From contig CALFUF010000152.1 of the NCBI GenBank assembly GCA_937916405.1, forward strand, positions 1 through 14,496: a stretch of 14,496 nt of DNA. The letters are read 5' to 3'. How positions within the stretch are numbered: position 1 is the stretch's first letter; the number at the start of each line of letters is the position of its first letter. The position numbers were made by a program, and so were the translations under genes. The notes beneath the pieces are model-generated. The model was not told the origin of the DNA. It worked only from the letters and a program-made list of their open reading frames with translations, and searched no databases. This DNA is from an uncultured Prevotella sp. (lineage in GTDB: Bacteria; Bacteroidota; Bacteroidia; Bacteroidales; Bacteroidaceae). This document shows, in pieces, positions 1 through 8,620 of this stretch.

Positions 1-19
1 TGTTATAAAACGCCTCTGC

Positions 20-35
20 TTTCGGTCAGCCGAAA
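20..35 (-). other. Small hairpin in the predicted 5' leader of the gene left of the window
   Basis: A perfect 6-bp inverted repeat (TTTCGG / CCGAAA) with a 4-base loop lies just downstream, in the minus direction, of the leftward promoter at 45-76. It would fall within about the first 20 nt of that transcript. The structure is seen directly. A role in mRNA stability or translation is only inferred, and a chance occurrence is possible. Confidence 0.3.
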
Positions 36-44
36 AGTTTGCTG

Positions 45-76
45 CAAAGTTACGAAGAAGTGAGTAAAATACCAAA
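45..76 (-). promoter_or_regulatory. Bacteroidetes-type promoter reading leftward out of the window
   Basis: On the minus strand there is a TTTG box (73-76), exactly 20 nt of spacer, then TAACTTTG (45-52). This fits the Bacteroidetes primary-sigma consensus TTTG-N19-21-TAnnTTTG. A second TTTG at 77-80 gives a 24-nt spacer and is less likely. Transcription would begin near position 38 and run off the left edge. The next gene downstream is therefore probably an independent minus-strand unit whose start lies outside the window. Confidence 0.7.
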
Positions 77-130
77 CAAACGAGGAACTTTTTTCTTTCA
101 AACGAGAGTATCACTTCATGCTGAAATAGG

Positions 131-159
131 AACCACTCCCCTGATTCAGGGGAATGGTT
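131..159 (-). terminator. Hairpin terminator of the glycosidase operon
   Basis: A 29-base inverted repeat lies 25 bases after the stop codon of the last operon gene. The arms AACCA-C-TCCCCTGA and TCAGGGGA-A-TGGTT pair with a single C/A mismatch around one central base, so the tip must open into a small loop. The stem is GC-rich and strong. The T run is better on the plus side (TTTT at 158-161) than on the minus side, so it may act as a bidirectional or simple stem-loop terminator. Its position between this operon and the next promoter supports the call. Confidence 0.65.
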
Positions 160-183
160 TTGTCCGACTTGTCTACAGTAAAT

Positions 184-2790
184 TTACTTTTGGAACAACC
201 AATCTACTTCTCCAGAGGGACCGTTGAGACCACAGTCTCGTGGTTTGATGTTGCTGGTGGTGAAGCCTGCTACCATGAGAATACCCTTCGGTAGATGTAA
301 GGTCTGGCGACCAGCGGGAAGGGTATACTGGTGGATGTTCACCTTTGGCATCTGTACGATGCTGATAGCATTGGTGAGCAGGGGTTCTGCCTGTCCGTAC
401 TCATTACCTGTGGCGTCAATTTCCAGTTTGGGTGCCTTCGCCCATTTAGGGTCATCATCCTTGAAGAGACCGACGAGCAGTCTCACAGGTTTGTCACTCT
501 CAAATTCAATAGTGGTACCAACGATGCGTGTCGTGTCACGGTTCAGTACGAGAGCCTGCAAACCAACTAATTCAGGGGCTATAGAGTCAACAGGTGTGTC
601 AGGACGGTTCTCGAAGACGATGGATCCTTTCTGGAGGGGCGTGAGTTGTATGTTCTTCGAGAAGAGTTTTACGTTGGCAGGTTGGGCAGGTTGGATATGC
701 TCATTGGTCTGTGCCACGGGGTTCTTTAGTTTCTGGATATTCTCCTTCAGCGCATCCAGTTCTGCTTGGTAGACGACGGCAAGTTCACTCCATGTCTTCA
801 TCTTACCGCCATCACCACCCACGGGGATGCGACGCTGGGCAGTCTGCATGGAATTGGCATAGAGATAGGTGTCTTCCGTGGACATGCTCAGTGTGTTCCA
901 CCAGTTCAGACTTTGCTCCAGATATTCCACGGCTTTCTCCAGATACTTGATGTCCTGTGACCATTTATAGTTCAGTACCTGTTGGGCTGCTAAGACTTTC
1001 CATCGGAACGATGCTGCGAACATCCGATAGTATTTCATGTCTTTTATCACTCGCTCAAATTCATCGGCATGACGAGTAGGAACAGCAGTGATTAGTCTAA
1101 CAGTTTCTTCAGCTTCAATACCATGCTGTACACATTGTTCCACAATATCCAGTGGTAGTTCCCCGATATGTCTCTCACCTTTCCATTCTTTCTCCACGTA
1201 CTCGATGAGTTTCTCACCTTGTGGTCCGCAACTTTCGTAGAAGCCAGGATAGATAGTGTATTTGTAGGGATTCACCAGTTCGCCCATAGTCATACCGAGT
1301 AACAAGGTCTGTCGGTTTCCCTCCGTAATACCGAAACGACGCAATAGTTTGGGCGCAATCTCACCTGCCTCATCATAGGCTTTCAACAGTTGTCCGGCGG
1401 CAATCGTGTCTATACCATAGTAATTGGCAAGTTGTTGTTTCCAGTATGTCTGGTCCTGTCCTCTGTCACAGTTCCACGCATAACGTCCCCATACCTTATA
1501 CCACATCCAGTCACGGTCAATCTGCAACAACCGCTCACCGTTAGGCAACTTATCAGCGGTATAGGGCCAGTCCCAGTATGAAGCCTGTGGATAGAGGTGC
1601 AAACCCTTAGAGTGATGTATCTGGTGCATTGCCTGTACTGCTTTCTGCGTGAATGCCGGTGAGGACCAGCGCCATGGTTCCAGATTGGCAAGGATATGCA
1701 CGTTGTCGATATGGATGGGAGCCGCAGCGGCAAGCATACGATGGGTCTCTCCCCAAGGACCTCCTGGCTCATAGGTCGTCAGACTCTCACCCGTGTACTT
1801 GTTCATCGTATAGATATTCGGGTAGAGTGGGAGGGATGCTTTCAGCACAGCGGGTCCGTCCGTGTCGTGATTGCGGAGGATAATAGGTGGCGTATCTGTG
1901 CGTCCCGATGCTCTCAGTCCGTCTTGGATACCAGGGATAATGGTCTCTGTCATCCATTTGATATCATTGTCAAGACCAGACATAGCCTCACCGAGACATA
2001 CCAGGAATCCCACTTGAGGATATTTCTCCACAAAAGCGGCGATCGACTTACGGGTATAGTCGGCGATAAGCGGTGTGATAGGACGGTTGCGGTCTTGCGT
2101 CTTCAAATCATAGTGGTCGGCAAAAGGTTTACTCAGGATGATATTGTAGAACATCTGGATGACGCGGATGCCCCGGCGGTCAGCCTCGTCCACAAGGAAG
2201 CCGAACATCTCTTGGTTCTTCTGCATGGTGGCATCGTCCACCTCAGGGGCAAAAGGATAGTCCTTGAGCTTTACTAAAGAGGCAAAGGGATGACCGTTCC
2301 AGAGATATACCGTATTCATATTGTTCTCGGCTAACAAGTCGAGGTAACGTAACCAGAGTTGTTTGTCATAAAACCAAGGGAAATTCTCTGGTGTATAGGG
2401 ATACTCATAGACACGATGCCCAGGAAGGTAAACAGTCTTCTGCAGACCGACACAGGCACCACGTAGTTTCATCTGTGGCACTTCATGGATGGTTGTCAGC
2501 TTGCTCAGTGTCGGGTCTTCCTGCAAGAGCTCCAATAGTCTGTTGACCCCATAGATCGCTCCGGCACCGTCATTGCCGATTACTCGTACCTTCTTCCCTT
2601 TACGTATCAAGGTAAACCCTTCTTCCTCACCCTGATGGGTCATCTCAATCGTGACATGGTTCTTTCCTTCCTTTCCGATTAATAGGGTAGAGGCATAGGT
2701 AGTCTGGGGTGTTACGTTCTTGACATATACTTTACCATAGGCAATATGGGCAGACAACATGCACAGGGCACAGATTATTTTCTTCATCAT
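184..2790 (-). CDS. Secreted glycosidase with GH67/GH20-type N-terminal domain (alpha-glucuronidase-like)
   Basis: An 868-residue protein, last gene of the operon. Residues 1-19 form a signal peptide (MMKK, hydrophobic core, AYG), which suggests a periplasmic location. Residues 20-105 resemble the small alpha/beta domain that precedes the catalytic barrel in GH20, GH67 and GH84, including the typical stretch NDGAGAIYGVNRLLELL. Residues 106-440 look like a TIM barrel: KLRGACVG, then LAENNMNTVYLWN, GFLVCLGEA with E268, RNHDTDGP with D309 and D311, and ANLEPWRW with E371. The order of these blocks, with FLV followed by an acidic residue after a conserved proline, recalls GH67 alpha-glucuronidases, and E268 is the best candidate acid. 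Residues 450-690 look helical and residues 700-868 form a probable beta-sandwich, making it longer than the usual GH67 (about 700). The start ATG overlaps the GH78 stop by 4 nt, and a second ATG follows at once. I cannot assign a CAZy family or a substrate; GH115-like or an unclassified family are alternatives. Confidence 0.75.
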   Translation of the reverse strand: MMKKIICALCMLSAHIAYGKVYVKNVTPQTTYASTLLIGKEGKNHVTIEMTHQGEEEGFTLIRKGKKVRVIGNDGAGAIYGVNRLLELLQEDPTLSKLTTIHEVPQMKLRGACVGLQKTVYLPGHRVYEYPYTPENFPWFYDKQLWLRYLDLLAENNMNTVYLWNGHPFASLVKLKDYPFAPEVDDATMQKNQEMFGFLVDEADRRGIRVIQMFYNIILSKPFADHYDLKTQDRNRPITPLIADYTRKSIAAFVEKYPQVGFLVCLGEAMSGLDNDIKWMTETIIPGIQDGLRASGRTDTPPIILRNHDTDGPAVLKASLPLYPNIYTMNKYTGESLTTYEPGGPWGETHRMLAAAAPIHIDNVHILANLEPWRWSSPAFTQKAVQAMHQIHHSKGLHLYPQASYWDWPYTADKLPNGERLLQIDRDWMWYKVWGRYAWNCDRGQDQTYWKQQLANYYGIDTIAAGQLLKAYDEAGEIAPKLLRRFGITEGNRQTLLLGMTMGELVNPYKYTIYPGFYESCGPQGEKLIEYVEKEWKGERHIGELPLDIVEQCVQHGIEAEETVRLITAVPTRHADEFERVIKDMKYYRMFAASFRWKVLAAQQVLNYKWSQDIKYLEKAVEYLEQSLNWWNTLSMSTEDTYLYANSMQTAQRRIPVGGDGGKMKTWSELAVVYQAELDALKENIQKLKNPVAQTNEHIQPAQPANVKLFSKNIQLTPLQKGSIVFENRPDTPVDSIAPELVGLQALVLNRDTTRIVGTTIEFESDKPVRLLVGLFKDDDPKWAKAPKLEIDATGNEYGQAEPLLTNAISIVQMPKVNIHQYTLPAGRQTLHLPKGILMVAGFTTSNIKPRDCGLNGPSGEVDWLFQK

Positions 2791-4808
2791 AGACTCATCT
2801 TTATTTCTTTATTTGCAGGAATCATAATCGGTTGGTCACCAACGATGAGGGTCCCTTGTCCTCCGTCACTCAGTACAGAGACCTCATGGGTAGTCATCCT
2901 CACATGAATCTTTCCGAATGGGGTGGGAACATCACCCTCCATCCAGTCAAGTCCACCAAGCGTGGGACGTATCTCATATTCCTCGTAACCGGGTTTTGTT
3001 GGTGTCACACCAAGGAAATACTTTCCTATTAAATAGATAGGACTGGCACCCCACGCATGGCATAAACTCTTGCCGTAGGGACGACCATACATGGCAAGGT
3101 GTTGAGTCCCTTTCTCTTCTGGATTATATTTCTCCCAGAACGAGGTGGCACCTTCACGGAGCATCCCTCCCCAATAGGCTTTCATCTCCTGCAACACCTG
3201 CGTCTGTAAACCGTCTGTGCAGAGTGTCTCCAGTTCGTAGAAACGCATGTAAGGGGTGGTGATAGGGTCCACGTCGGGATTGAGCATCACGCTTTGCATA
3301 ATCTCACGGCACTCCTCCTTATAGGCTAATCCGTAGAGAATGGCAAACATATTAGGAAACTTGGTGATCTGCCGATTCATCTTACCATCCTCGATAGCAT
3401 GATAATAGGCTTTCTGCTCATAACTCCAAAAAGTCTGCTTGATCTTGTTGCGCAGTGATTCGGATTTTACACGATAGTTACTCTTGACACCTAATAACTT
3501 GGAGCAGACAGCCATCGTCTCCATCGCCTTCATGAGCAGAATCTGTTCAAAACACAACGTACCGCGTTTATGCATCGGGAAGTCTACCCAGTCGACGAAG
3601 ATCCAATCGTCAGCCTGTCCTTCTGCCATGCCTTCCTCGTTCAGACGACTCTCCACATAGTCCATGAGTGTCACCATGCGGGACCACATCTCACGGACAA
3701 AAGCGATATCGGCAGTATACTGGTAGTAGTCAAGGATAGACTTAAACCAGTAGAAGGTGTAGTCCATGATGGTGTTGATATGGGCTGTTACAGGGTCTTT
3801 TCCTCGTAACTGGCGGATGGTACGCTTGACGCACTCTGTGTCAAAGCGGAGATAGTAGTTCATGAGATACGACTGGATGGCATCACCACTCCATGTCCAA
3901 CGGTCACGCTTGATGCCGTCCATGAAGAACTCACGGGTGGTGAGGTCCATGGTATAGGCGGCAACGTCCCAGATATGATTCAGCTCCTCATCAGAACAAC
4001 GGAACGAACCGCTTCTTTCCAGATTAAACGGAGCGTATTCGTAATCCATAAGGACCTCTTCATAATGGGCACCTTGCTCTTTCTCGATATAGACATAGCG
4101 GAAAGCCTTGCTGTCTAATTTCTCTCCCTCGCTGAGTATGTCAAGGGTCTCACAGTGTTCCTTGTCCAACGCCTCTTCGGCACTTTCTCCATAATAAATA
4201 TGTATGCGACCTTTCAGTCCTTTTACCTTCAAATAGCCGAAGGTCTCCTTTCCGAAATCATACAGCATGCCGTATGTCGTCATGTCATGACAACATACAG
4301 GACGGTGCTCCTCGCGCTCTATATGATAACTGGAGGGCGGTGTCTCAATACTATTGAAATTCCAAGAGGCGGCAGGTACATAGATACCCGAGCCATGAGC
4401 AATGCCATTCTCGTCAATCCATATCTTATCCTCATAGGTGGCTAACCACGTGGAGTCGGTATGAATGGTGTCACCTTCGATAAACAGAGCAGGAGGTGTG
4501 GCTTGATTCCATACCTTCAAATTCAGTTTGTGTTTGCCTTGTGGTACGGTAAAAGTCTTGGGTTGACCAAACTGTAACTTACCGTCTATCATGAGATTGA
4601 ACTTTCCCTCGCTGGCAATGGTTATTGTTTCCTCATGGCTTAGTTCGAACTCACGGGAGAATTCCACCGTGACGTAGTGTGAGTCTTGTTTCCAGAAAGG
4701 AGGAAACATAGCACCCCGTTCCGTCCGTCGGTTATTGAAGATGTTACCCAGCCATATCTCGAAGTCACCAGGGTACCATATCCATGTGGCTTTATTTCTT
4801 TCCTGCAT
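2787..4808 (-). CDS. Alpha-L-rhamnosidase, GH78 family, no signal peptide
   Basis: A 673-residue glycosidase expected to release terminal alpha-L-rhamnose by an inverting mechanism. Residues 1-265 form the N-terminal beta-sandwich region, which starts almost at once with ATWIWYPGDFEIWL. Residues 266-600 form the (alpha/alpha)6 barrel. The active-site block is MDGIKRDRWTWSGD (D297, D302, D309), and its spacing matches the Asp-Glu-Asp triad of characterised GH78 enzymes. The probable catalytic base is E559 in GATSFWEKY. HAWGASPIYL (584-593) and the C-terminal beta-domain also fit the family. At the general-acid position this protein has Asp302 where better-known members have Glu. There is no signal peptide, and an in-frame TAA six codons upstream of the ATG rules out a longer start. 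The start overlaps the end of the GH141 gene by 17 nt, which suggests translational coupling. BT1001, next to the GH141 of B. thetaiotaomicron, is a GH78 with a role in rhamnogalacturonan-II breakdown; equivalence here is inferred. Confidence 0.88.
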   Translation of the reverse strand: MQERNKATWIWYPGDFEIWLGNIFNNRRTERGAMFPPFWKQDSHYVTVEFSREFELSHEETITIASEGKFNLMIDGKLQFGQPKTFTVPQGKHKLNLKVWNQATPPALFIEGDTIHTDSTWLATYEDKIWIDENGIAHGSGIYVPAASWNFNSIETPPSSYHIEREEHRPVCCHDMTTYGMLYDFGKETFGYLKVKGLKGRIHIYYGESAEEALDKEHCETLDILSEGEKLDSKAFRYVYIEKEQGAHYEEVLMDYEYAPFNLERSGSFRCSDEELNHIWDVAAYTMDLTTREFFMDGIKRDRWTWSGDAIQSYLMNYYLRFDTECVKRTIRQLRGKDPVTAHINTIMDYTFYWFKSILDYYQYTADIAFVREMWSRMVTLMDYVESRLNEEGMAEGQADDWIFVDWVDFPMHKRGTLCFEQILLMKAMETMAVCSKLLGVKSNYRVKSESLRNKIKQTFWSYEQKAYYHAIEDGKMNRQITKFPNMFAILYGLAYKEECREIMQSVMLNPDVDPITTPYMRFYELETLCTDGLQTQVLQEMKAYWGGMLREGATSFWEKYNPEEKGTQHLAMYGRPYGKSLCHAWGASPIYLIGKYFLGVTPTKPGYEEYEIRPTLGGLDWMEGDVPTPFGKIHVRMTTHEVSVLSDGGQGTLIVGDQPIMIPANKEIKMSL

Positions 4809-6522
4809 TGTTCTTGATTTGGTCGTTTACTTGAGGTCCGTTATTCTCCCATACATTACCTGGACCGTTGGCGTTCTTCAGGAACTTCTCAGCGGGTGTC
4901 CAGTTGTCACGTAAAGTGATGTTTGACGACCCTTCGTCGGTATAGAGATAGAACCAGTGATTCGGGTCATGAACGTATGACGGGGTGGCAATGTCTCGCA
5001 CCACATTCTCACTGATGATGGTGCCGGGTTGGTTGCCGAGGGTATAGATGCCGGCACAGTCATACATATGCTTGGCATAATGATAAATAAGGTTAGCGTG
5101 TACTTTATTGTCCTTCATGCAGGCAAGGTCACGGTTCCAGCCCCAACCAAGGGAGATACCGGTATAAGAGACATCGTGAATGGTGTTATGCTCAATGTTC
5201 ATATCACTGACATAACCTGCCGCGATGGCAACACAGCCCCAGTCCTCATTCGTCACATCATAGAACGCTGACTGTTCGACGGTCTGTCCTGTGCATACCT
5301 CCCTGAAATCGGTAGGCTGATAGGGCAGATGGGTTTCCAGCCCTTCTGGTGAGAATGAGCCGCAGACGTACCCATTCATGGCAATATCGGTGAAGGTACA
5401 GTTTGTCGTCGTGCCACGACGACACGCTATGACGTAATCCAACCCAGAGCCCCCCAAGTGCTCAAAACGGCAACCGTCGAAGTTGATGTCCTCTGAATAG
5501 CGTATCTCGACAGCGGCATCCGCACGTCCCAGCCATCCCTGATTGTCCAGTTTGTGGTTGTTGGGACGGTCAATCTGAGGTCGGAGCTTGTAAGCCTCTG
5601 TCAGGTACATACCAGCTTGCAGAGGTACGTGTCCTTTCTCGGAAGGACGCATCCAGGTAGTATGTGAGAACTGGATGCCTTTAATGGTGATATGACGTAC
5701 AGGATATTCTGCAGTACCGATGAATTCCACCAAAGTCTCTATGACAGGTACTATCGCCTCTTGGATGGTTTCTCCTGTATGCGGCATATAATAGAGTTTA
5801 TGCTCACGGATATCATGATACCATTCCCCTGGTTCATCTAACAGTTCTTTGGCATTCGTCAGATAGAAAGGGGAGGGGTGTTTCGTGTCTGGTGTCATGG
5901 GAGAGGGCCATGGATGCTCAAACTGGAGTTTGTCCTCTGGCTGTTGGAAACGAATAGCAGCGGAGTCTCCCTGTGGGGTGATGCTCTTGATACGTAAGTT
6001 GGAGGTACACCACATCTCGTGCAATACCATTTCAGCGTATGGGGCTTTGAGTATTTTCTCCACCGCTTTCCTTGGAACCCATAAGATATGGTTCTTCTTG
6101 TCGTATGTCCGAATACGGCTCATCTGCTCAAAGTCACTGACATCACGAGCCCTTGTCGCTTTCTTTCCATTGACCCACAACTGGCGGAAATCGACAGGAC
6201 GACCGTTGAAGTCGGGCACGTCAGCAACCAACAGCTTCCCTTGTCGCTTCCAGTTGGTGATTCTCATACCGCCACTGATGGTAGCATACTCTCCCTCGAT
6301 AGTCAGTCCGCTGTCTTCTGGACGGAGTCGCAAGGGTTCATAGAGATAATAGGTACCAGCCTGAAGATGGATGGTCACTTCTGTAGCTTGTCCCAGTCGT
6401 CGCATCTCCCGTGCCTTGCGGACAGCATCGGCAAGTGACGAGTCGGGGGTGATATGAATTTCTGCCGCATGAGTGTTCATGCAGCAGAGGAGCGTGAGGA
6501 TGCCGAGTATTCTGTTCATCAT
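4792..6522 (-). CDS. GH141-like right-handed beta-helix glycosidase (putative alpha-L-fucosidase)
   Basis: A 576-residue secreted protein. Residues 1-20 are a signal peptide ending NTHAA, with no good lipobox. The mature part begins with IHITPDSSLADAVRKAREM and a short strand leading to LQAGTYYL, the standard opening of pectate-lyase-like parallel beta-helices. GLTIEGEYATISGG (residues 72-85) follows, then a beta insert (90-270) and repeated helix rungs (275-540). Acidic residues at likely active-site rungs are D488 (YDCAGIYTLG) and D529/E530 (LYTDEGSS). The architecture and length agree with GH141, whose characterised members are the RG-II alpha-L-fucosidase BT1002 of B. thetaiotaomicron and a clostridial xylanase. 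The neighbouring GH78 and GH127 favour the fucosidase role. The gene starts one base after the GH127 stop (TAA C ATG ATG) and its end overlaps the GH78 start. Substrate is inferred from family and context only. Confidence 0.8.
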   Translation of the reverse strand: MMNRILGILTLLCCMNTHAAEIHITPDSSLADAVRKAREMRRLGQATEVTIHLQAGTYYLYEPLRLRPEDSGLTIEGEYATISGGMRITNWKRQGKLLVADVPDFNGRPVDFRQLWVNGKKATRARDVSDFEQMSRIRTYDKKNHILWVPRKAVEKILKAPYAEMVLHEMWCTSNLRIKSITPQGDSAAIRFQQPEDKLQFEHPWPSPMTPDTKHPSPFYLTNAKELLDEPGEWYHDIREHKLYYMPHTGETIQEAIVPVIETLVEFIGTAEYPVRHITIKGIQFSHTTWMRPSEKGHVPLQAGMYLTEAYKLRPQIDRPNNHKLDNQGWLGRADAAVEIRYSEDINFDGCRFEHLGGSGLDYVIACRRGTTTNCTFTDIAMNGYVCGSFSPEGLETHLPYQPTDFREVCTGQTVEQSAFYDVTNEDWGCVAIAAGYVSDMNIEHNTIHDVSYTGISLGWGWNRDLACMKDNKVHANLIYHYAKHMYDCAGIYTLGNQPGTIISENVVRDIATPSYVHDPNHWFYLYTDEGSSNITLRDNWTPAEKFLKNANGPGNVWENNGPQVNDQIKNNAGKK

Positions 6523-6523
6523 G

Positions 6524-8584
6524 TTATCGGGATAGGTTCAACCACAGACTCATATCCTGTATGCCACGGTTATCCCAGGCATAGTAGGGGATGAGACGTA
6601 TGTGTACTTTCTGACTGGCTGGCTTTGCCAACTCACGGTAGAGTGTCTGATTGTCCCATGTCTTGTCATTGATGGCGACAGCATCTCCCTCCAGCGCGGT
6701 GAATGAATGACCACCAATGGTCATTGGCACTTCCTTTAACTGAATGTCGGCAGGCAGGGCAATATCGTTGATGCGATAGTCTCCTTGGATATCCTGTCCT
6801 TCAAGACAGTAGACGATAGGACCGCGCATGACGGCAATCTGATTCTTTGCCTCTTCAACCAGTGGGTTCGCCTCGATGAGACGGGGACGCATATTAAGGT
6901 TCAGTTCAATGACATCGCCCTTCTTCCACTTACGGGAGATGCGCAGGTCTGTTTTCTCACCATTCACCTTCACAGTATACTGATCACACCAGTTGGGTTG
7001 ATGCAGTTGGATCGTCTGTAAGTTCTTTGCCTTCTTAATCGTGAGGGTTATCTTACCGTCCCAAGGATAATTCGTTGTCTGCTCTACTTCCAGGTCGTTA
7101 GTCTTCAACACATTCTGTCCATAAAGATTGATGTATAGTGTCTGTCCGTTGACGGCATAGGCATATTCTTGAGCCTGGCAAAGTGTACGTAGGGTATTGG
7201 GAGGACAGCAGAAACAAGTGATGTAATGCTGACGGTGTTTGGGCCAGCGCATGGTGTAAGGGAACTCCTTGGTGCGTCGCAACGTCTCGGTATAGAAGAA
7301 GTCACGTCCGTCAATGGAGATACCAGAGAGGATACCGTTATAGAGCTCGTTCTCTATATTGTCGATATACTTGGCGTCTCCCGTTGTCTGGAACATACGC
7401 CATGAGAACAGCATCATACCTATCTGTGCACAGATCTCATTATGGGCAGCCTCCTGTGGCAACTGGAACTGTCTGCCGTAAGCCTGATGAATCTGTTGAA
7501 TCGAAGGCTGGTTGTAGGTGGTACCGTCAGGTGACACACCATCGTAGAGGGCGCCACATCCCCCCATGATATAGATCTTATGCTGAATGATGTCATCCCA
7601 GATTGCCGAGAGGTTCTTCATCAACTGAGCCTCACCAGTCTCCGCATAGAGGTCAGCGACACCAGCATAGAGGTAGTTGGCACGAACGGCATGTCCCATC
7701 GCCTCATATTGGTCACGGAACTTATGGCGGTCCTGGTTATGGTCCTCACCGTTCTGTACACTGTCACGGATAGCGATGAGTCCTTTGGCGAGGGTGAGGT
7801 ATTTCTCGTCCCCCGTCTCCCGATACATCTCTGCGGCACCCATATAGTGACTGGGGCAGATAGCGTTGCGTGAAAGCTCTGCCGCATCATTGGTCAGGAA
7901 GTTGTAAAGGAAGTCTGCGGCTTTCTTACCACAATTAAATAAGGTGTTCTTGCCAGTTGCACGCTTGTGGATGATACCCGCCGTGATAAGATGTCCGAGG
8001 TTATAGGTCTCGAAATTAAGACGAGAGGCGAAAGCGTGTTTCTGGTCTTTGCCGATCTCGATACCTGCCGCATTCTCAGTAATGGCATGGGTGTCGATAC
8101 CAGCGTTACGCTCACTGATAACCACAGGCGTATGGATATAACCGTCGGCACGCTGGGCGAGTGCCACCTGCTCAATGAATTGATCCATCAGTGCGTCGAG
8201 TTTCGGGTCTTTGGTGATAGCATAGACCGTAGCACATGTCTCCAGCCATTTATACATATCTCCATCGTGGAAGGGAGGACCATGATGCTTTCCTTTCACC
8301 GTTCCTGCGGCAACCTCAAAGTTACGGAAGCCATTACTGCCATGCAGTCCCATGTCATCCATCGTCTCATAGGGGGTGTTCCAGGTGTCCCACATCGACC
8401 AGATACCTGTGTTTGCCATCACGTTAAAACGGTCAGCCCAGAAGCCGCCCGTCCATTTGACAGCACCCAGTGGCGTGTTGGTCATCTTCGCCTGTTGGCT
8501 ATGACTCATATCGGTCAGTCCACCTTGCGCCATCGCTGTGGTGGCGCAACCTATCATCATGGTTATTAATAGCCTGATTTTCAT
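6524..8584 (-). CDS. GH127 (DUF1680) enzyme: beta-L-arabinofuranosidase or aceric acid hydrolase
   Basis: A 686-residue secreted glycosidase, (alpha/alpha)6 barrel plus C-terminal beta-domains. The zinc/cysteine catalytic centre of GH127 is complete: E383 and C385 in NEICAQIG, and the adjacent pair C459-C460 in CFCCPPN. These match the Glu, Cys, Cys, Cys zinc ligands of Bifidobacterium HypBA1, in which the first Cys of the pair is the nucleophile. GGCGA (341-345), SIDGRDFFYTE and the late LYGQ strand also fit. I chose the ATG at 8584, which gives a clean signal peptide (MKIRLLITMMIG to AMAQ). The longest frame opens at a GTG at 8593, three codons upstream, which is less likely. Most GH127 enzymes act on beta-L-arabinofuranose, but BT1003, beside a GH141 and a GH78 in B. 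thetaiotaomicron, removes aceric acid from rhamnogalacturonan-II. The shared neighbourhood makes the latter a real possibility here. Confidence 0.92.
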   Translation of the reverse strand: MKIRLLITMMIGCATTAMAQGGLTDMSHSQQAKMTNTPLGAVKWTGGFWADRFNVMANTGIWSMWDTWNTPYETMDDMGLHGSNGFRNFEVAAGTVKGKHHGPPFHDGDMYKWLETCATVYAITKDPKLDALMDQFIEQVALAQRADGYIHTPVVISERNAGIDTHAITENAAGIEIGKDQKHAFASRLNFETYNLGHLITAGIIHKRATGKNTLFNCGKKAADFLYNFLTNDAAELSRNAICPSHYMGAAEMYRETGDEKYLTLAKGLIAIRDSVQNGEDHNQDRHKFRDQYEAMGHAVRANYLYAGVADLYAETGEAQLMKNLSAIWDDIIQHKIYIMGGCGALYDGVSPDGTTYNQPSIQQIHQAYGRQFQLPQEAAHNEICAQIGMMLFSWRMFQTTGDAKYIDNIENELYNGILSGISIDGRDFFYTETLRRTKEFPYTMRWPKHRQHYITCFCCPPNTLRTLCQAQEYAYAVNGQTLYINLYGQNVLKTNDLEVEQTTNYPWDGKITLTIKKAKNLQTIQLHQPNWCDQYTVKVNGEKTDLRISRKWKKGDVIELNLNMRPRLIEANPLVEEAKNQIAVMRGPIVYCLEGQDIQGDYRINDIALPADIQLKEVPMTIGGHSFTALEGDAVAINDKTWDNQTLYRELAKPASQKVHIRLIPYYAWDNRGIQDMSLWLNLSR

Positions 8585-8590
8585 AACTCT

Positions 8591-8620
8591 CACTTCTTAC
8601 ATCTTACTTCTTACTTCTTT
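8591..8620 (-). repeat. Short purine-rich tandem repeat between isomerase-like and GH127 genes
   Basis: On the minus strand the linker between the two genes is built from near-identical 7-8 base words (AAGAAGT, AAGAAGT, AAGATGT, AAGAAGTG), running up to GAGAGTTATG at the GH127 start. The purine-rich tract GAAGTGAGAG lies 4 or more bases upstream of the ATG at 8584 and could serve as the ribosome-binding region. Copy-number slippage here could change spacing or expression; that is inference. Confidence 0.6.

Noticed and set aside
39..227. Plus-strand open frame of 62 codons at the left edge
   Set aside because: It overlaps a convincing minus-strand promoter, a hairpin terminator and the end of the glycosidase gene, and has no recognisable features.
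1696..2277. Plus-strand open frame of 193 codons
   Set aside because: Shadow of the glycosidase gene at 184-2790; composition is not protein-like.
7967..8569. Plus-strand open frame of 200 codons
   Set aside because: Antisense to the GH127 gene, which has its full catalytic Cys/Glu set; no motif or promoter supports the antisense frame.
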